Part shown: positions 27,279-36,425 of the stretch, piece after piece
Layout: each line of letters begins with the position of its first letter
How positions within the stretch are numbered: the stretch's first letter is position 1
The notes under the pieces: generated by a model
What the model saw: the letters and a program-made list of their open reading frames with translations, nothing else
Told to the model about the DNA's origin: nothing
Database searches by the model: none
Translations under genes and position numbers: made by a program
Assembly: GCF_009882985.1 (NCBI RefSeq)
Contig: NZ_WTUZ01000021.1
Location: 107,508-171,507 of the forward strand
DNA: 64,000 nt
Origin: Paenibacillus silvestris
GTDB lineage: Bacteria > Bacillota > Bacilli > Paenibacillales > NBRC-103111
Direction: 5' to 3'

Positions 27279-27326
27279 GAAGGGCTATCTCGCAGCCAAT
27301 ACGTGGCTTCTGAGATAGCCTTTTTT
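27279..27326 (+). terminator. Terminator after the hypothetical gene
   Basis: AAGGGCTATCTC and GAGATAGCC form the outer stem, GCCA and TGGC the inner stem, followed by TTTTTT. Confidence 0.88.
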
Positions 27327-27361
27327 ACTTGGGCAATGAGTAAATAGAATCAGTTCCGAAG

Positions 27362-28573
27362 TTAGTACCCAAGCGCCTTATAATCCGCATAGCTCCGTAT
27401 TCTAGGAACCGAGCAAATGCTTTCCAGCTGTGCATATTTCATCGCATGCGAAGTATTAAACAGCACGACAGAGTCGGTTGCACGCAACCAACCATTGTCA
27501 CAGAGCTCGATCAGACCTGCCCAGGTCGCAGAGCCTTCTGGTGATGAAGAAATGCCTTGAGTCCCTAAAGTGCGCGTAGCATCGGCAATTTGGCTCTTGG
27601 ATAAGGCCAGCGCCGTCCCTCCGCTTTGCTTAACGATCGACAAGATGAGAGGTAGATCAGGCGGCTGCGGCACACGCATGCCTGTCGGGCTGGGCCTACT
27701 AGCTCCTCCAGCCAGATCCATGGCAGCTTGCGGCAGCATTCCGTCGACTATCGGCTGGCAGCCCTCTTCTTGCACGCAAACGAATCGCGGCATGGGTCCG
27801 TCAACAAAGCCAAGCGCTTTGAGCTCATGGTAAGCTTTCCACATGCCAATAATGCCGGAGCCTCCGCCGGTTGGATAGATGATGACGTCGGGAAACGTCC
27901 ATCCGAGCTGCTCGGCGAGCTCCAGTCCCATTGTTTTTTTGCCCTCTACGCGCCCAGGCTCCTTCAAGGTGCCTACATTTACCCAGCCTTGCTCCTGTTT
28001 GCCGGCTTCAATAATAGCTGCAGCGTCATGAATTAAGCCATCTACTAGAAAGGTGTCCGCCCCATAGAGAGGACACTCCTCCACGATTAGCGGAGGGCAA
28101 TCCAAGGGGATGAACACCGAAGCTTTAATCCCTGCGTGGCTTGCATAGGCAGCTAGCGCGCCAGCGGCGTTGCCGTTGGAAGGCACAGCCGCTTTGGTTG
28201 CTCCCGCTTCTTTCAGCAGAGAAACGGCAACGGAAAATCCTCTTGATTTGAAGCTTCCTGTCGGGTTCTGTTCTTCACGTTTAATCCACAGCTGCTTAAT
28301 GGGCAGCTTCAGTTCCCAATTCTGTAAGCGTACTAGCGGTGTCCAACCTTCGCCTAACGTGATGATACAATCCGGGTTGCTCACCGGAAGCAGTTCGTTG
28401 TATCTCCACATGGATGGGTAGCGAGTCTGTAATGCTTCCTTCGTGAATGTTTTGCTCAAGCGCTCCAAGTCGTAGTCGACCAATAACGTACCGCCGCAAG
28501 AACATTTCATATCTTGATAGCGGAATGGGAGCTTTGCCGAACATCGTGAGCAATAAAGCCCCAATTGCTTCAT
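27362..28573 (-). CDS. thrC: Threonine synthase
   Basis: A 403-residue PLP enzyme that converts O-phosphohomoserine to threonine. The N-terminus has a zinc-ribbon-like CSRC and CSCG pair (residues 8-27), the Schiff-base Lys lies in NPTGSFKSRG, and the phosphate-binding loop is YPTGGGSGI. Length fits the family. GAGGAGG precedes the ATG. The gene is not with hom and thrB, so it may be a second copy or belong to a related threonine synthase-like group. Confidence 0.85.
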   Translation of the reverse strand: MKQLGLYCSRCSAKLPFRYQDMKCSCGGTLLVDYDLERLSKTFTKEALQTRYPSMWRYNELLPVSNPDCIITLGEGWTPLVRLQNWELKLPIKQLWIKREEQNPTGSFKSRGFSVAVSLLKEAGATKAAVPSNGNAAGALAAYASHAGIKASVFIPLDCPPLIVEECPLYGADTFLVDGLIHDAAAIIEAGKQEQGWVNVGTLKEPGRVEGKKTMGLELAEQLGWTFPDVIIYPTGGGSGIIGMWKAYHELKALGFVDGPMPRFVCVQEEGCQPIVDGMLPQAAMDLAGGASRPSPTGMRVPQPPDLPLILSIVKQSGGTALALSKSQIADATRTLGTQGISSSPEGSATWAGLIELCDNGWLRATDSVVLFNTSHAMKYAQLESICSVPRIRSYADYKALGY

Positions 28574-28703
28574 CTCTGGGCCTCCTCGCCGTTTTCAGCG
28601 GGAAAACGAATGGTTAGTTTAGTGAGAATTCGCAGATGCAAACTCTAATCTAGATTATTACAGCTGAGAGAAGATGGAGACGGCTTGTGTCTCTTGCATT
28701 TGT

Positions 28704-29438
28704 TTATTTTTTGTGGAATGACTTGATCCTGCGAAAGATCGACTTATCCTTTAGCTTCAAAAATAGTTCCAGCATCGGTAAATAGTTGACTTCAATGATC
28801 CAGACACGGCCTACTTTGTCAAAAGCCATATCGATCCCCATCGTTTTAACCCATCTATAGGAAGGCCCAAGCTTGGCAGCACTCTTTAGTGCGACTTTAT
28901 CGAGCTGTGCCAGCAGATCGCCAGATCGCATGGATTTAAGCTGAGAGTGTCTGAGAGCGTGCTCCACGGATACAACTTTGCCGCTGCTCATGCGGATATT
29001 CGTAACAATAAAGCCTCTACCTGCGACTTTGGCCAATTTACCAGTTACTTGCCATTTCGAATGCGGGTGCCGCTGTACCATCACACGTAGATCAAAAGGC
29101 CGTCCATTAACAGTTGCGAGTGGAATGCGCTGCTGGACAATGTAATTTTTTCCACTTTTCTTTTTGAGAAAGGCATTTACTTGCTCTTGATCGCGAAAAA
29201 TTTTCTTTTTTGCCCCGTTTTGCAGCTCGTATTCGGAAGCATTCAATTTCTTAAATCGAATGACACCATGTCCGCCATAGCTGCCCGTTGGCTTAATAAT
29301 AACCTGCTCGTATTTATTTAACATTCGCCAGAAGGTGGATTCCTTCAGCCATTCGGTTTCCGGAAGGTAGGCTCGGAGTTCCTCCGATTTGCGGAGCAGT
29401 CGGTATTTCGTCCACTTGCTGGTACTGAGATTACTCAT
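28704..29438 (-). CDS. YheC/YheD-like ATP-grasp protein
   Basis: A 244-residue ATP-grasp enzyme of the YheC/D spore coat-associated group. ATP-binding KPTGSYGGHGVIRF lies near residue 50, then RPFDLRVMVQ, and the metal-binding end IIEVNYLPM near 215. It lacks the longer N-terminal half of typical YheC/D (about 350-450 residues). Its start overlaps the panD stop by eight bases on the same strand. The reaction is unknown; ATP-grasp enzymes join a carboxylate to an amine or thiol, so beta-alanine from PanD is a conceivable partner (inference). Confidence 0.8.
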   Translation of the reverse strand: MSNLSTSKWTKYRLLRKSEELRAYLPETEWLKESTFWRMLNKYEQVIIKPTGSYGGHGVIRFKKLNASEYELQNGAKKKIFRDQEQVNAFLKKKSGKNYIVQQRIPLATVNGRPFDLRVMVQRHPHSKWQVTGKLAKVAGRGFIVTNIRMSSGKVVSVEHALRHSQLKSMRSGDLLAQLDKVALKSAAKLGPSYRWVKTMGIDMAFDKVGRVWIIEVNYLPMLELFLKLKDKSIFRRIKSFHKK

Positions 29439-29832
29439 AAGCTTTCACTTCTTGCTCTTGAATGATCACATCATGCTCCTCGACCCGGAGTACCTGATTC
29501 TGGTCGTCTACGAATACGACTTGGGGCTTCAAGGCTGTAATCTCAGCTTCATCCATCAGACCCATGCTCAGAATGATGACCAGATCGCCTCTTTGAAAAA
29601 GATGGGCAGGCGGGCCGTTCAGTCCAATTTTCCCACAGCCTTCCGGTGCCGGAATGGCGTATGTTTTCCACCTGGTTGCGTTGCGAAGGCTGGTAACCTG
29701 AACCATTTCATAGGGTAAAATGTTCGCTTTACGCATTAACAAAGCATCTATGGTAATGCTTCCGACGTAATTCAGGTCGGCTTCCGTTACCGTTGCACGG
29801 TGAATTTTGCCTTTACACATTAGTCGCTGCAT
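29431..29832 (-). CDS. panD: Aspartate 1-decarboxylase
   Basis: A 133-residue pyruvoyl enzyme that makes beta-alanine from aspartate for pantothenate. The self-processing site is in LNYVGSITID (cleavage between Gly24 and Ser25), and GKIHRATVTEADLNY is highly conserved. AAAGGAG precedes ATG 29832 at nine bases; the in-frame start at 29856 lies before it. panB and panC are not adjacent. Instead it is coupled to an ATP-grasp gene, an unusual partner. Confidence 0.92.
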   Translation of the reverse strand: MQRLMCKGKIHRATVTEADLNYVGSITIDALLMRKANILPYEMVQVTSLRNATRWKTYAIPAPEGCGKIGLNGPPAHLFQRGDLVIILSMGLMDEAEITALKPQVVFVDDQNQVLRVEEHDVIIQEQEVKAYE

Positions 29833-29958
29833 ATGCAGTAGCTCCTTTATCATCACATTAGGTGTTCATCACAACGTATGATTAGGGCAAGTCATCTTGT
29901 GTAGGCCTGTGCCTGTTTGCGAAAAAAATGGGTTTATAACACCGTGAGAAATTGACTG

Positions 29959-29967
29959 TGATATAAT
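29959..29967 (+). promoter_or_regulatory. Extended -10 promoter for the FetAB-like operon
   Basis: TGATATAAT contains a perfect TATAAT with TG at the extended position. No good -35 at 17 bases. The ribosome site of the ATPase gene starts about 28 bases downstream. Confidence 0.45.
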
Positions 29968-30008
29968 TTATCATCATAAGCGTTAGATCAACTAGGGAGT
30001 GAGAAATT

Positions 30009-30719
30009 CTGCAGCCTTATTTTGTTATTGAAAATGTACATAAAAACCACCCCAATGGAGGGAGCGCGCCTCTTTTTAAACAAATTAGCATGGAAGTTAG
30101 GCCAAGAGATGTCATAGCGATTCAAGGGCCATCCGGGCAAGGGAAGAGCACGCTATTACGGGTATTAGCTGCATTAGACAACATTCAAGGTGGCCATTTA
30201 TCTTTACATGGACGGCCTGTTGTTAGCTGGGGACCATGCGAATGGAGGAAACGAGTCTGTTATGTGCCTCAACAACCGGCCATGCTGCCGAAGACCGTGG
30301 AAGACAATCTGGCATTGGTGAGCAAGCTTCATCAGCGCAAATTTGATCAGGATCTAGCAAAGAGATTAATGGTTGAAGTTGGTTTGGGTGATGTTAGTTG
30401 GTCTCAGAATCCAGCAGAATTGTCCGGCGGACAAAAACAACGCGTTCAGCTTGTGCGTTCGATGCTTCTCGGCTCGGATATTCTTTTACTCGATGAAGCG
30501 ACATCAGCGCTGGATGCGCAGAGCAAACAAGCCGTGGAATCGATGCTAATGCGATGGAAAGATGAAATGGGGACAGCGCTTATTTGGGTGACTCATGAGC
30601 ATGAGCAAGCCGTGAGAGTGGCAAATCGATTCTGGTATTTGGAGAATGGGGACTTGTCCGAAACTGTGAAAAAAGGCGAGTATCCGCCTATTTCCCTTGA
30701 ACAAGGGGGAGTGGTGTAA
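30009..30719 (+). CDS. fetA: ABC transporter ATPase, FetA/YbbL-like, likely CTG start
   Basis: A 236-residue ATPase with Walker A GPSGQGKSTLL, Q-loop PQQPAM, signature LSGGQKQR, Walker B ILLLDEATSALD and switch THEHE. The first ATG (30090) would delete the first beta strands. The in-frame sequence upstream reads PYFVIENVHKNHPN, a normal ABC N-terminus, and AGGGAGTGA stands six bases before CTG 30009. No ATG, GTG or TTG is in frame there. The partner gene begins two bases after its stop and is of the FetB type. Confidence 0.88.
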   Translation: MQPYFVIENVHKNHPNGGSAPLFKQISMEVRPRDVIAIQGPSGQGKSTLLRVLAALDNIQGGHLSLHGRPVVSWGPCEWRKRVCYVPQQPAMLPKTVEDNLALVSKLHQRKFDQDLAKRLMVEVGLGDVSWSQNPAELSGGQKQRVQLVRSMLLGSDILLLDEATSALDAQSKQAVESMLMRWKDEMGTALIWVTHEHEQAVRVANRFWYLENGDLSETVKKGEYPPISLEQGGVV

Positions 30720-30721
30720 GT

Positions 30722-31465
30722 ATGTCTCCAATTGCTTTGGGCTTTACGCTTACTTTTATCATTATTACAATGGTCTTATCCAAGTGGCAGAAGCTTGGGC
30801 TTGAGAAAGACATTGCCTGGGGAACCATTCGTGGTGCATTGCAGCTGCTGTTCATCGGATACGTGCTTCATTTTGTTTTTCAAACCGAACACATAGGACT
30901 TATTATAGGTATCATCGCGATAATGATTATGATAGCTACACAAAATGCAGGTAAACGTGGGATAGGGTTAAAAGGGATTCATTGGCGAATAGCAGCAGCA
31001 ATCGCTGTAACGGAAATTCTAACCATGGGACTGATGCTCGGCTTCCAAATTATTAAACCAACCACACAATTCATAATCCCCATCAGCGGGATGACAATTG
31101 GAAGTTCCATGATCGTTTGCGGGTTGTTTTTGAATCAGATGAACCGTGAGGTAGGATCCTCCCGTGAGTTGATCGATGCGCTACTTGCGCTAGGAGCAAC
31201 ACCGAAACAAGCCATTCAACAAGCCCTTCAGCGCTCTGTCAAGGCAAGTATGATTCCTACAATTGACGGCATGAAGACGGTCGGATTAGTTCAATTGCCT
31301 GGCATGATGACGGGCATGATCATTGCGGGTTCGAGTCCAATCGAAGCCGTTAGGTATCAGATTTTGATTTTATTTGCTTTCACGGCTTCAGCAGCAATGA
31401 CGGGTATCATTTTAAGTATTTTGAGCTACAAACTATGGTTCGCCAAGGATATGACGTTGAGATAA
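30722..31465 (+). CDS. fetB: ABC transporter permease, FetB/UPF0014 family
   Basis: A 247-residue membrane protein of the UPF0014/FetB family with about seven helices. Typical stretches are RGALQLLFIGYVL, LLALGATPKQAIQQAL and TVGLVQLPGMMTGMI. E. coli FetAB (YbbLM) exports iron and protects against oxidative stress; that role is carried over by homology. It starts two bases after the ATPase stop. A strong bidirectional terminator follows. Confidence 0.9.
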   Translation: MSPIALGFTLTFIIITMVLSKWQKLGLEKDIAWGTIRGALQLLFIGYVLHFVFQTEHIGLIIGIIAIMIMIATQNAGKRGIGLKGIHWRIAAAIAVTEILTMGLMLGFQIIKPTTQFIIPISGMTIGSSMIVCGLFLNQMNREVGSSRELIDALLALGATPKQAIQQALQRSVKASMIPTIDGMKTVGLVQLPGMMTGMIIAGSSPIEAVRYQILILFAFTASAAMTGIILSILSYKLWFAKDMTLR

Positions 31466-31512
31466 GAAAGGTTATTTCCCGGGGAATCTCAGGAATGCGT
31501 TCCGTAACCTGC

Positions 31513-31562
31513 AAAAAAACCGAGGAACTAAGCGCCTTTTCTCGCTTAGTTCCTCGGTTTTT
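31513..31562. terminator. Bidirectional terminator
   Basis: AAAACCGAGGAACTAAGCG pairs perfectly with CGCTTAGTTCCTCGGTTTT, A run on one side and T run on the other. It serves fetAB and the TauE gene. Confidence 0.92.
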
Positions 31563-31575
31563 CTATCCACTGCTC

Positions 31576-32340
31576 TTAGATTAATTTAAGCCCACTAATT
31601 AATACTAGACTGGCAATGATCGTCCGAAGGACATTGGTCGGTGCTTTGGTGGAGAGCATGCTGCCGATTAGCACACCAGGAATCGAGCCGAGCAGAAGAT
31701 TGATGACGAGCGTGTAGTTGACATTTCCCATGCTGGCGTGCAGAATGCCTGCTGTCGTTGCCAGAAAAAAGGCGTGGGCGATATCTGTTCCGACGAGTTG
31801 TGCGGGAACCATGCGGAAGAAATACAGCATGGCGATGGCATACAAGGAGCCAGAACCGATGGATGTAATTCCTACAATGAATCCAAGTACCGCACCGATA
31901 GTGATCGTCAGACCGCGTTTCTCTTCCAAACTTTTAAGCTGCCAACGGTTTTCCTTGATCTTATGGCCGAAGAAAACCTTGAACAAGGTGGCAAAAGCAA
32001 CCAGAATCAAGACATAGCCGAGCGCGTGTTTGATAATAACTTCTTGATTATTATAAAACGAGTTGAATAATTTCAGGAAAATTACGGCGACAATGACGCC
32101 TGGAATACTGCCCATTGCTAACATTTTGACAAGCTTAAAATCAATCGTTTTCTGCCGCCAATGCTGAATTGTGCCGAAAAGCTTCGTGATGGAATTATAA
32201 AGCAGGTCTGTTCCGACGGCGATAGAAGGATGAATACCGATTAGGATTAAGATGGGGGTGAGCAGCGAAGCTCCGCCAACACCTGTCAATCCAACCAAAA
32301 AACCAACAATTACACCCATAAGCAAAATACTCAAAGTCAT
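31576..32340 (-). CDS. TauE/SafE family sulfite/organosulfur exporter-like permease
   Basis: A 254-residue protein with about eight helices. GLTGVGGASLLTPILILIG at the N-terminus and GITSIGSGSLYAIAML in the second half are the duplicated TauE/SafE signature. Substrates in the family include sulfite, sulfoacetate and other anions; not predictable here. GGGGACATGACAAC lies before the ATG with a usable GGGG ribosome site. Confidence 0.88.
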   Translation of the reverse strand: MTLSILLMGVIVGFLVGLTGVGGASLLTPILILIGIHPSIAVGTDLLYNSITKLFGTIQHWRQKTIDFKLVKMLAMGSIPGVIVAVIFLKLFNSFYNNQEVIIKHALGYVLILVAFATLFKVFFGHKIKENRWQLKSLEEKRGLTITIGAVLGFIVGITSIGSGSLYAIAMLYFFRMVPAQLVGTDIAHAFFLATTAGILHASMGNVNYTLVINLLLGSIPGVLIGSMLSTKAPTNVLRTIIASLVLISGLKLI

Positions 32341-32539
32341 GTTGTCATGTCCCCTGTCAATTACCCACTAATTCAATTGGATTAATTTTATTATATGGGT
32401 TAGCCATATGTAAAGAATTTTTTTGAATGCGGTTTCGAGTCGCAGCAACCAAATCGCTAAATTCGCTATTCAATAGATAGTGAATCAGTTACAATATATG
32501 GATGTGATGAAGAAGACAGCATAGGAGGTACATCAAAGT

Positions 32540-33874
32540 ATGAATGATCATCGAAGTAATCGAACAACGGTCATGGTCAGCATCGTACTGGCGATGCTAG
32601 TGGCATCAATGGATACGACCATTGCCAATACGACGATGCCGATTATTGTGAAGGAAATTGGCGGTAGTGACCTGTTTGCCTGGGCATTTACCTCGTATAT
32701 GGTGCTTTCTACCGTACTTGCTCCGCTAGCAGGCCGGTTATCCGATTTATTTGGTCGGAAAAAGATCTATGCCGCAGGAATTCTCTTGTTTCTAGGCGGA
32801 TCTGTGCTTTGCGGTTTATCCCAGAGTATGCTGCAGCTAATCCTATTCAGAGCTATCCAAGGGATAGGCGCAGGCGTGATGATGCCGTTTCCTGCGATCA
32901 TCGCAGGGGATATCTATCCCGTGGAGCAGCGTGGGAAAGTGCAAGCCTTTTTCACAGCGATGTGGGGGCTAGCGGCTGTATTGGCACCGTTATTAGGGAC
33001 ATTTTTTGTGACTTATTTGAGCTGGCGATGGATATTCTTCGTTAATATTCCGATTTGTTTGGTCTCGCTTCTAGCTTTGAAGCCGTATAAAGAAGTCTAT
33101 CAAGCGAAGAAATCCGTGGTGGATTACGGCGGAGCCGTGCTGTTCGCTTTGGGAATTTCGCTGCTGCTCCTTACGACAACAGTTGAGCAGTACAATTACA
33201 TATACGGGGCATTAGGTGCTATATGCATGGTTATCTTTTTCTTCTATGAGAAGAGGCACAGCGCGCCCATTGTTCCTTTGAATCTGCTTCGTAACCGACC
33301 AGTCGCGATTATGATTGCTGTCTCGTTCATCTCTTGCGCAGCGCTATTCGGGACTTCAAGCTTTATTCCGCTGTATCTGCAAAATCAAGGCTATTCGCTA
33401 TTTGTGAGTGGCATTGCGCTGCTTGGGACGTCGATTGGTTGGATGGTTGTTGCTGTCCCTAGCGGCAAATGGGTGCTTAAATATGGTTACAAGCCGCTGC
33501 TGATTATAGGGAACGGTTTGCTCGTGATTACGGCTATCATGCTTTATTTTATGGGTGAAAAAACAGCCTTCTGGTACTCTTTTGCGACGATGACGATGTT
33601 GGGCCTTGCCTTTGGACTCATCTTTACGGTTTCAACGATTGGTTCTCAGCAGCTTGTTGAGGCAAACCAGAAAGGGATATCTACTTCGCTGCAGCTGTTC
33701 GCCCGCAATATCGGAACGGCCGTAAGTGTGACCATTATGGGGGCGATTTTAACGAAAGCGACTGTTTTCTATACTGGTTTCCATGGCATGTTTGTGTTTG
33801 GCTTCATTGTCAGTTTAGTCTCCATGTTCATCCCATTTATGATTCAATCCACACCATCCAAACAGGCGGCGTAA
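32540..33874 (+). CDS. MFS transporter, EmrB/QacA (DHA2) type
   Basis: A 444-residue drug:proton antiporter-like protein. Motif D1 (LVASMDTTIANTTMP) and motif A (GRLSDLFGRKKIY) are present, with motif C-like WGLAAVLAPLLG. About 12-14 helices. AGGAGG precedes the ATG at 12 bases. Substrate unknown. A hairpin follows. Confidence 0.9.
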   Translation: MNDHRSNRTTVMVSIVLAMLVASMDTTIANTTMPIIVKEIGGSDLFAWAFTSYMVLSTVLAPLAGRLSDLFGRKKIYAAGILLFLGGSVLCGLSQSMLQLILFRAIQGIGAGVMMPFPAIIAGDIYPVEQRGKVQAFFTAMWGLAAVLAPLLGTFFVTYLSWRWIFFVNIPICLVSLLALKPYKEVYQAKKSVVDYGGAVLFALGISLLLLTTTVEQYNYIYGALGAICMVIFFFYEKRHSAPIVPLNLLRNRPVAIMIAVSFISCAALFGTSSFIPLYLQNQGYSLFVSGIALLGTSIGWMVVAVPSGKWVLKYGYKPLLIIGNGLLVITAIMLYFMGEKTAFWYSFATMTMLGLAFGLIFTVSTIGSQQLVEANQKGISTSLQLFARNIGTAVSVTIMGAILTKATVFYTGFHGMFVFGFIVSLVSMFIPFMIQSTPSKQAA

Positions 33875-33907
33875 GCCTGGAATCCAGAGAACGACGATAA
33901 AATGACC

Positions 33908-33938
33908 AAAGAACCTGAGGCAGCGCCTTAGGTTCTTT
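33908..33938. terminator. Terminator-like hairpin between convergent genes
   Basis: AAAGAACCTGAGG pairs with CCTTAGGTTCTTT between the MFS and the minus-strand MHYT gene. The T runs are short. Confidence 0.6.
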
Positions 33939-33956
33939 GCTGACGATAATGATTAT

Positions 33957-35066
33957 CTAGGAAGCAGAAACTGATCGTTTCTGATTGGTTAAGTCCCTAA
34001 TCGTTGCTGCGAACATCCTCTTTCCTTTAAACTGAAACCCGGTGATGGTGATCTCAGCCGGAAATTCGGAACGATCTGCACGGTAGGCGGCCATTTCAAC
34101 TCGCTTGCCGAGCAAAGCAGCATCTTGCCGTGATAGCTGCTGAAACAATGCAGCGGCCGCTTCGCCATTTCGATCAAAAGGAAATAGAAAGTCAAACATC
34201 GTTAACGTCAAAGTTTGCTTGCGGGTATAACCAAAAGCAGCAGATGCTGCTGAATTACATTCAATGATCCAGCCCCGACTGTTAAACACCATGATGCTGT
34301 CCATACTTGTATCCAGTAAAGACGCCTTGAGAGCAAATTGTTCAAGAAGCTTCTGATCGATTTTCATGGAATAAAACAAGTTGAATGAGAGAAAAATGAT
34401 CGTTCCAAAAGCAATCAACAAGGCAAGCACATAAGCGTCCATATCAACAGGATAATGTTCAGCAAGCATGCTGCGATCTGGATAGGTCATTTTACCCGCA
34501 GAAACCCCTATATAATGCATGCCAGTCAGTGCGAGGCTGATGACGAATCCGCTGGATAGCACCTTTTGTTTGGTGTAGGTAGATAGGTATAGAGTTGTTA
34601 TAGATACCAGGATAGCAATTAGAATAGAAAGGATAAAAGGAATGGGTGAATAGTGAATTTCCGCTTGATTCAGTGCGCTCATGCTCAAGAAGTGCATACC
34701 GGATATCGACAATCCCATAAATGTTCCACCGAGCAGAAATTTAGGGAACTCGAATGTGGCGAAGTGCATGACAATAAAGCCGATAATGGAGCCAATTACT
34801 GCGATAGCTAGAGATGTAAATAACGTCGCAATGTCGAAACTCTTAACGGCCGGATAAGGACAGGCTAATATCGCAATGAAATGCATGGACCAGATGCCCA
34901 CAGATAAGGTGGTGGCACTGCTCGTGATCCATAACTTTTGATGCCAGGGACTGGAGTCAGCAATTCTTCTTGCCAATTTCAGACTTGTATAGGAAGCTAA
35001 CAGAACAATGACGAAAGCTAGAAGGATGAGGTATAAGCTATATCGATGAGTTTCTGCAAGATGCAT
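33957..35066 (-). CDS. MHYT-PAS signalling protein without output domain
   Basis: A 369-residue protein. Seven membrane helices carry three MHYT-type motifs (SMHF, GMHFLSM, GMHYIGV), a domain proposed to sense a gas or copper. A PAS domain follows (about 250-360; DTSMDSIMVFNSRGWIIECN to FAATIRDLT). MHYT-PAS units normally continue into GGDEF, EAL or kinase domains; here the protein stops right after PAS. No frameshifted remainder is apparent downstream. GAGAGGAACC precedes the ATG. It may regulate a separate partner protein. Confidence 0.85.
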   Translation of the reverse strand: MHLAETHRYSLYLILLAFVIVLLASYTSLKLARRIADSSPWHQKLWITSSATTLSVGIWSMHFIAILACPYPAVKSFDIATLFTSLAIAVIGSIIGFIVMHFATFEFPKFLLGGTFMGLSISGMHFLSMSALNQAEIHYSPIPFILSILIAILVSITTLYLSTYTKQKVLSSGFVISLALTGMHYIGVSAGKMTYPDRSMLAEHYPVDMDAYVLALLIAFGTIIFLSFNLFYSMKIDQKLLEQFALKASLLDTSMDSIMVFNSRGWIIECNSAASAAFGYTRKQTLTLTMFDFLFPFDRNGEAAAALFQQLSRQDAALLGKRVEMAAYRADRSEFPAEITITGFQFKGKRMFAATIRDLTNQKRSVSAS

Positions 35067-35205
35067 ATCCGGTTCCTCTCACTGAATGATGTTGTGCCAG
35101 TCTTCGGTGGTTTCATTATAGTTGTCAGTCAATGACGTGTATATAGCGGTAAATGTTTATTAAAATCGAATAGTGTCGAAATACACTAAATCTTGATATA
35201 GGGGG

Positions 35206-35868
35206 ATGGAAGCGTTGCTGAACAAAGAGAACGCGATTCGTGGCATCATTTTTGATATGGATAATACGCTTCTTCAATCTCATATTGATTTTCCAGCAAT
35301 GAAGCAGGCGATTGCCCACTTTTTGATTAGAGAGGGGACGTTAACGCGTGAGTTTTCGATAGCGCCGCACACAACATCGACAATTCTTGCTCATGTCAAA
35401 GAGGAAGGAGCATCTGAGGAAGTGCTAACTGCCGCTTTGCAAATTGCTGAGGGATATGAGCTGACAGGCATGGAGGGAGCGGGTCTTGAGCCTGGTGCGC
35501 TGGAGCTTCTGGATAAGCTGCAAGGAAATTATGGATTAGCGCTCGTGACCAATAACTCGTACGCCGCCGCCCTTAGAGCCTTGGAGAACACGGGGATCAA
35601 AGAGCGATTTGATTTGATTGTCGGAAGAGATCAGATGGAGGCGATGAAGCCCTCGCCTTCAGGTAATTTGTTCGTGCTGAATCATTTCTCTGAAATTGAA
35701 GCGAATGCGTGGATTTCCGTTGGCGATTCGTGGATTGATGGCCAAGCAGCCAAGGAAGCTAGGATTCCTTTTATAAGTTATGGCAATGGAGTACCGTTGA
35801 TGGTGGAAAAAGGCGTAAAGCCAGCCGCCCACATTGACAAGCTGTTAAGTCTGTTAGATTATGTATAG
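35206..35868 (+). CDS. HAD-superfamily hydrolase
   Basis: A 220-residue phosphatase-like protein with the four HAD motifs: IIFDMDNTLL (nucleophile Asp), LVTNNS, KPSP and GDSWIDG. A helical cap lies between motifs one and two, as in phosphoglycolate phosphatase-like enzymes. The ribosome site GGGGG touches ATG 35206, so TTG 35215, nine bases later, may be the true start. Substrate unknown. A GNAT gene follows 34 bases later. Confidence 0.88.
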   Translation: MEALLNKENAIRGIIFDMDNTLLQSHIDFPAMKQAIAHFLIREGTLTREFSIAPHTTSTILAHVKEEGASEEVLTAALQIAEGYELTGMEGAGLEPGALELLDKLQGNYGLALVTNNSYAAALRALENTGIKERFDLIVGRDQMEAMKPSPSGNLFVLNHFSEIEANAWISVGDSWIDGQAAKEARIPFISYGNGVPLMVEKGVKPAAHIDKLLSLLDYV

Positions 35869-35902
35869 ATGAGAGATGAACAAGAGAAAGAAGTGATCGT
35901 AA

Positions 35903-36334
35903 GTGTTAATTGATATTAAATCCCGCCTTCAAGAGAACCTTATTCAGGAGCTGCTTAGTTACAGTGTCTTTCCAGATCCAGATGTCGTGGAAGAGACGAT
36001 TAAGCGGTACGAGACGGATTCAAATATGTGGCTGTATGGTTATGAGTCTGAAGGCATCCTTGTCGGAATTATCGGGTTCGGAATCAATGATGAGCAGGAA
36101 ATGACCGTACATCATCTGGCAGTTGATCCTCATAGCAGAGGAGTGGGGTTCGGGCGGGGCATCATTCTCGAAATTATTGAAGAGATGCACCCTCTGAGAA
36201 TCGTGGCGGAGACGGATGAGGATACGGTTCAATTTTACCGCAGCATCGGCTTCGTGATTCGCAGTCTTGGCGAGAAATATCCAGGCGTTGAGCGGTTTAT
36301 ATGTACATATGAGGTTGAGCCGGAAGAGGAATAA
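35903..36334 (+). CDS. GNAT-family N-acetyltransferase
   Basis: A 143-residue acetyltransferase. The acetyl-CoA loop is HHLAVDPHSRGVGFGRGI (Q/R-x-x-G-x-G/A type) and the C-terminal FYRSIGF strand is typical. The start is GTG, with AGAAGTGA upstream. It probably forms a transcript with the HAD gene. Acceptor unknown. Confidence 0.88.
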   Translation: MLIDIKSRLQENLIQELLSYSVFPDPDVVEETIKRYETDSNMWLYGYESEGILVGIIGFGINDEQEMTVHHLAVDPHSRGVGFGRGIILEIIEEMHPLRIVAETDEDTVQFYRSIGFVIRSLGEKYPGVERFICTYEVEPEEE

Positions 36335-36345
36335 TCAAATGGAAC

Positions 36346-36384
36346 AAGGTTGGTCAGGAGGTAATCCTGGCTAACCTTTTTTTT
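36346..36384 (+). terminator. Terminator after the GNAT gene
   Basis: AAGGTTGGTCAGG pairs with CCTGGCTAACCTT, then a run of T. Confidence 0.88.
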
Positions 36385-36425
36385 CTTTGCACGGGGTTCG
36401 TGAATAGGAGGGTACACTTTAACGC

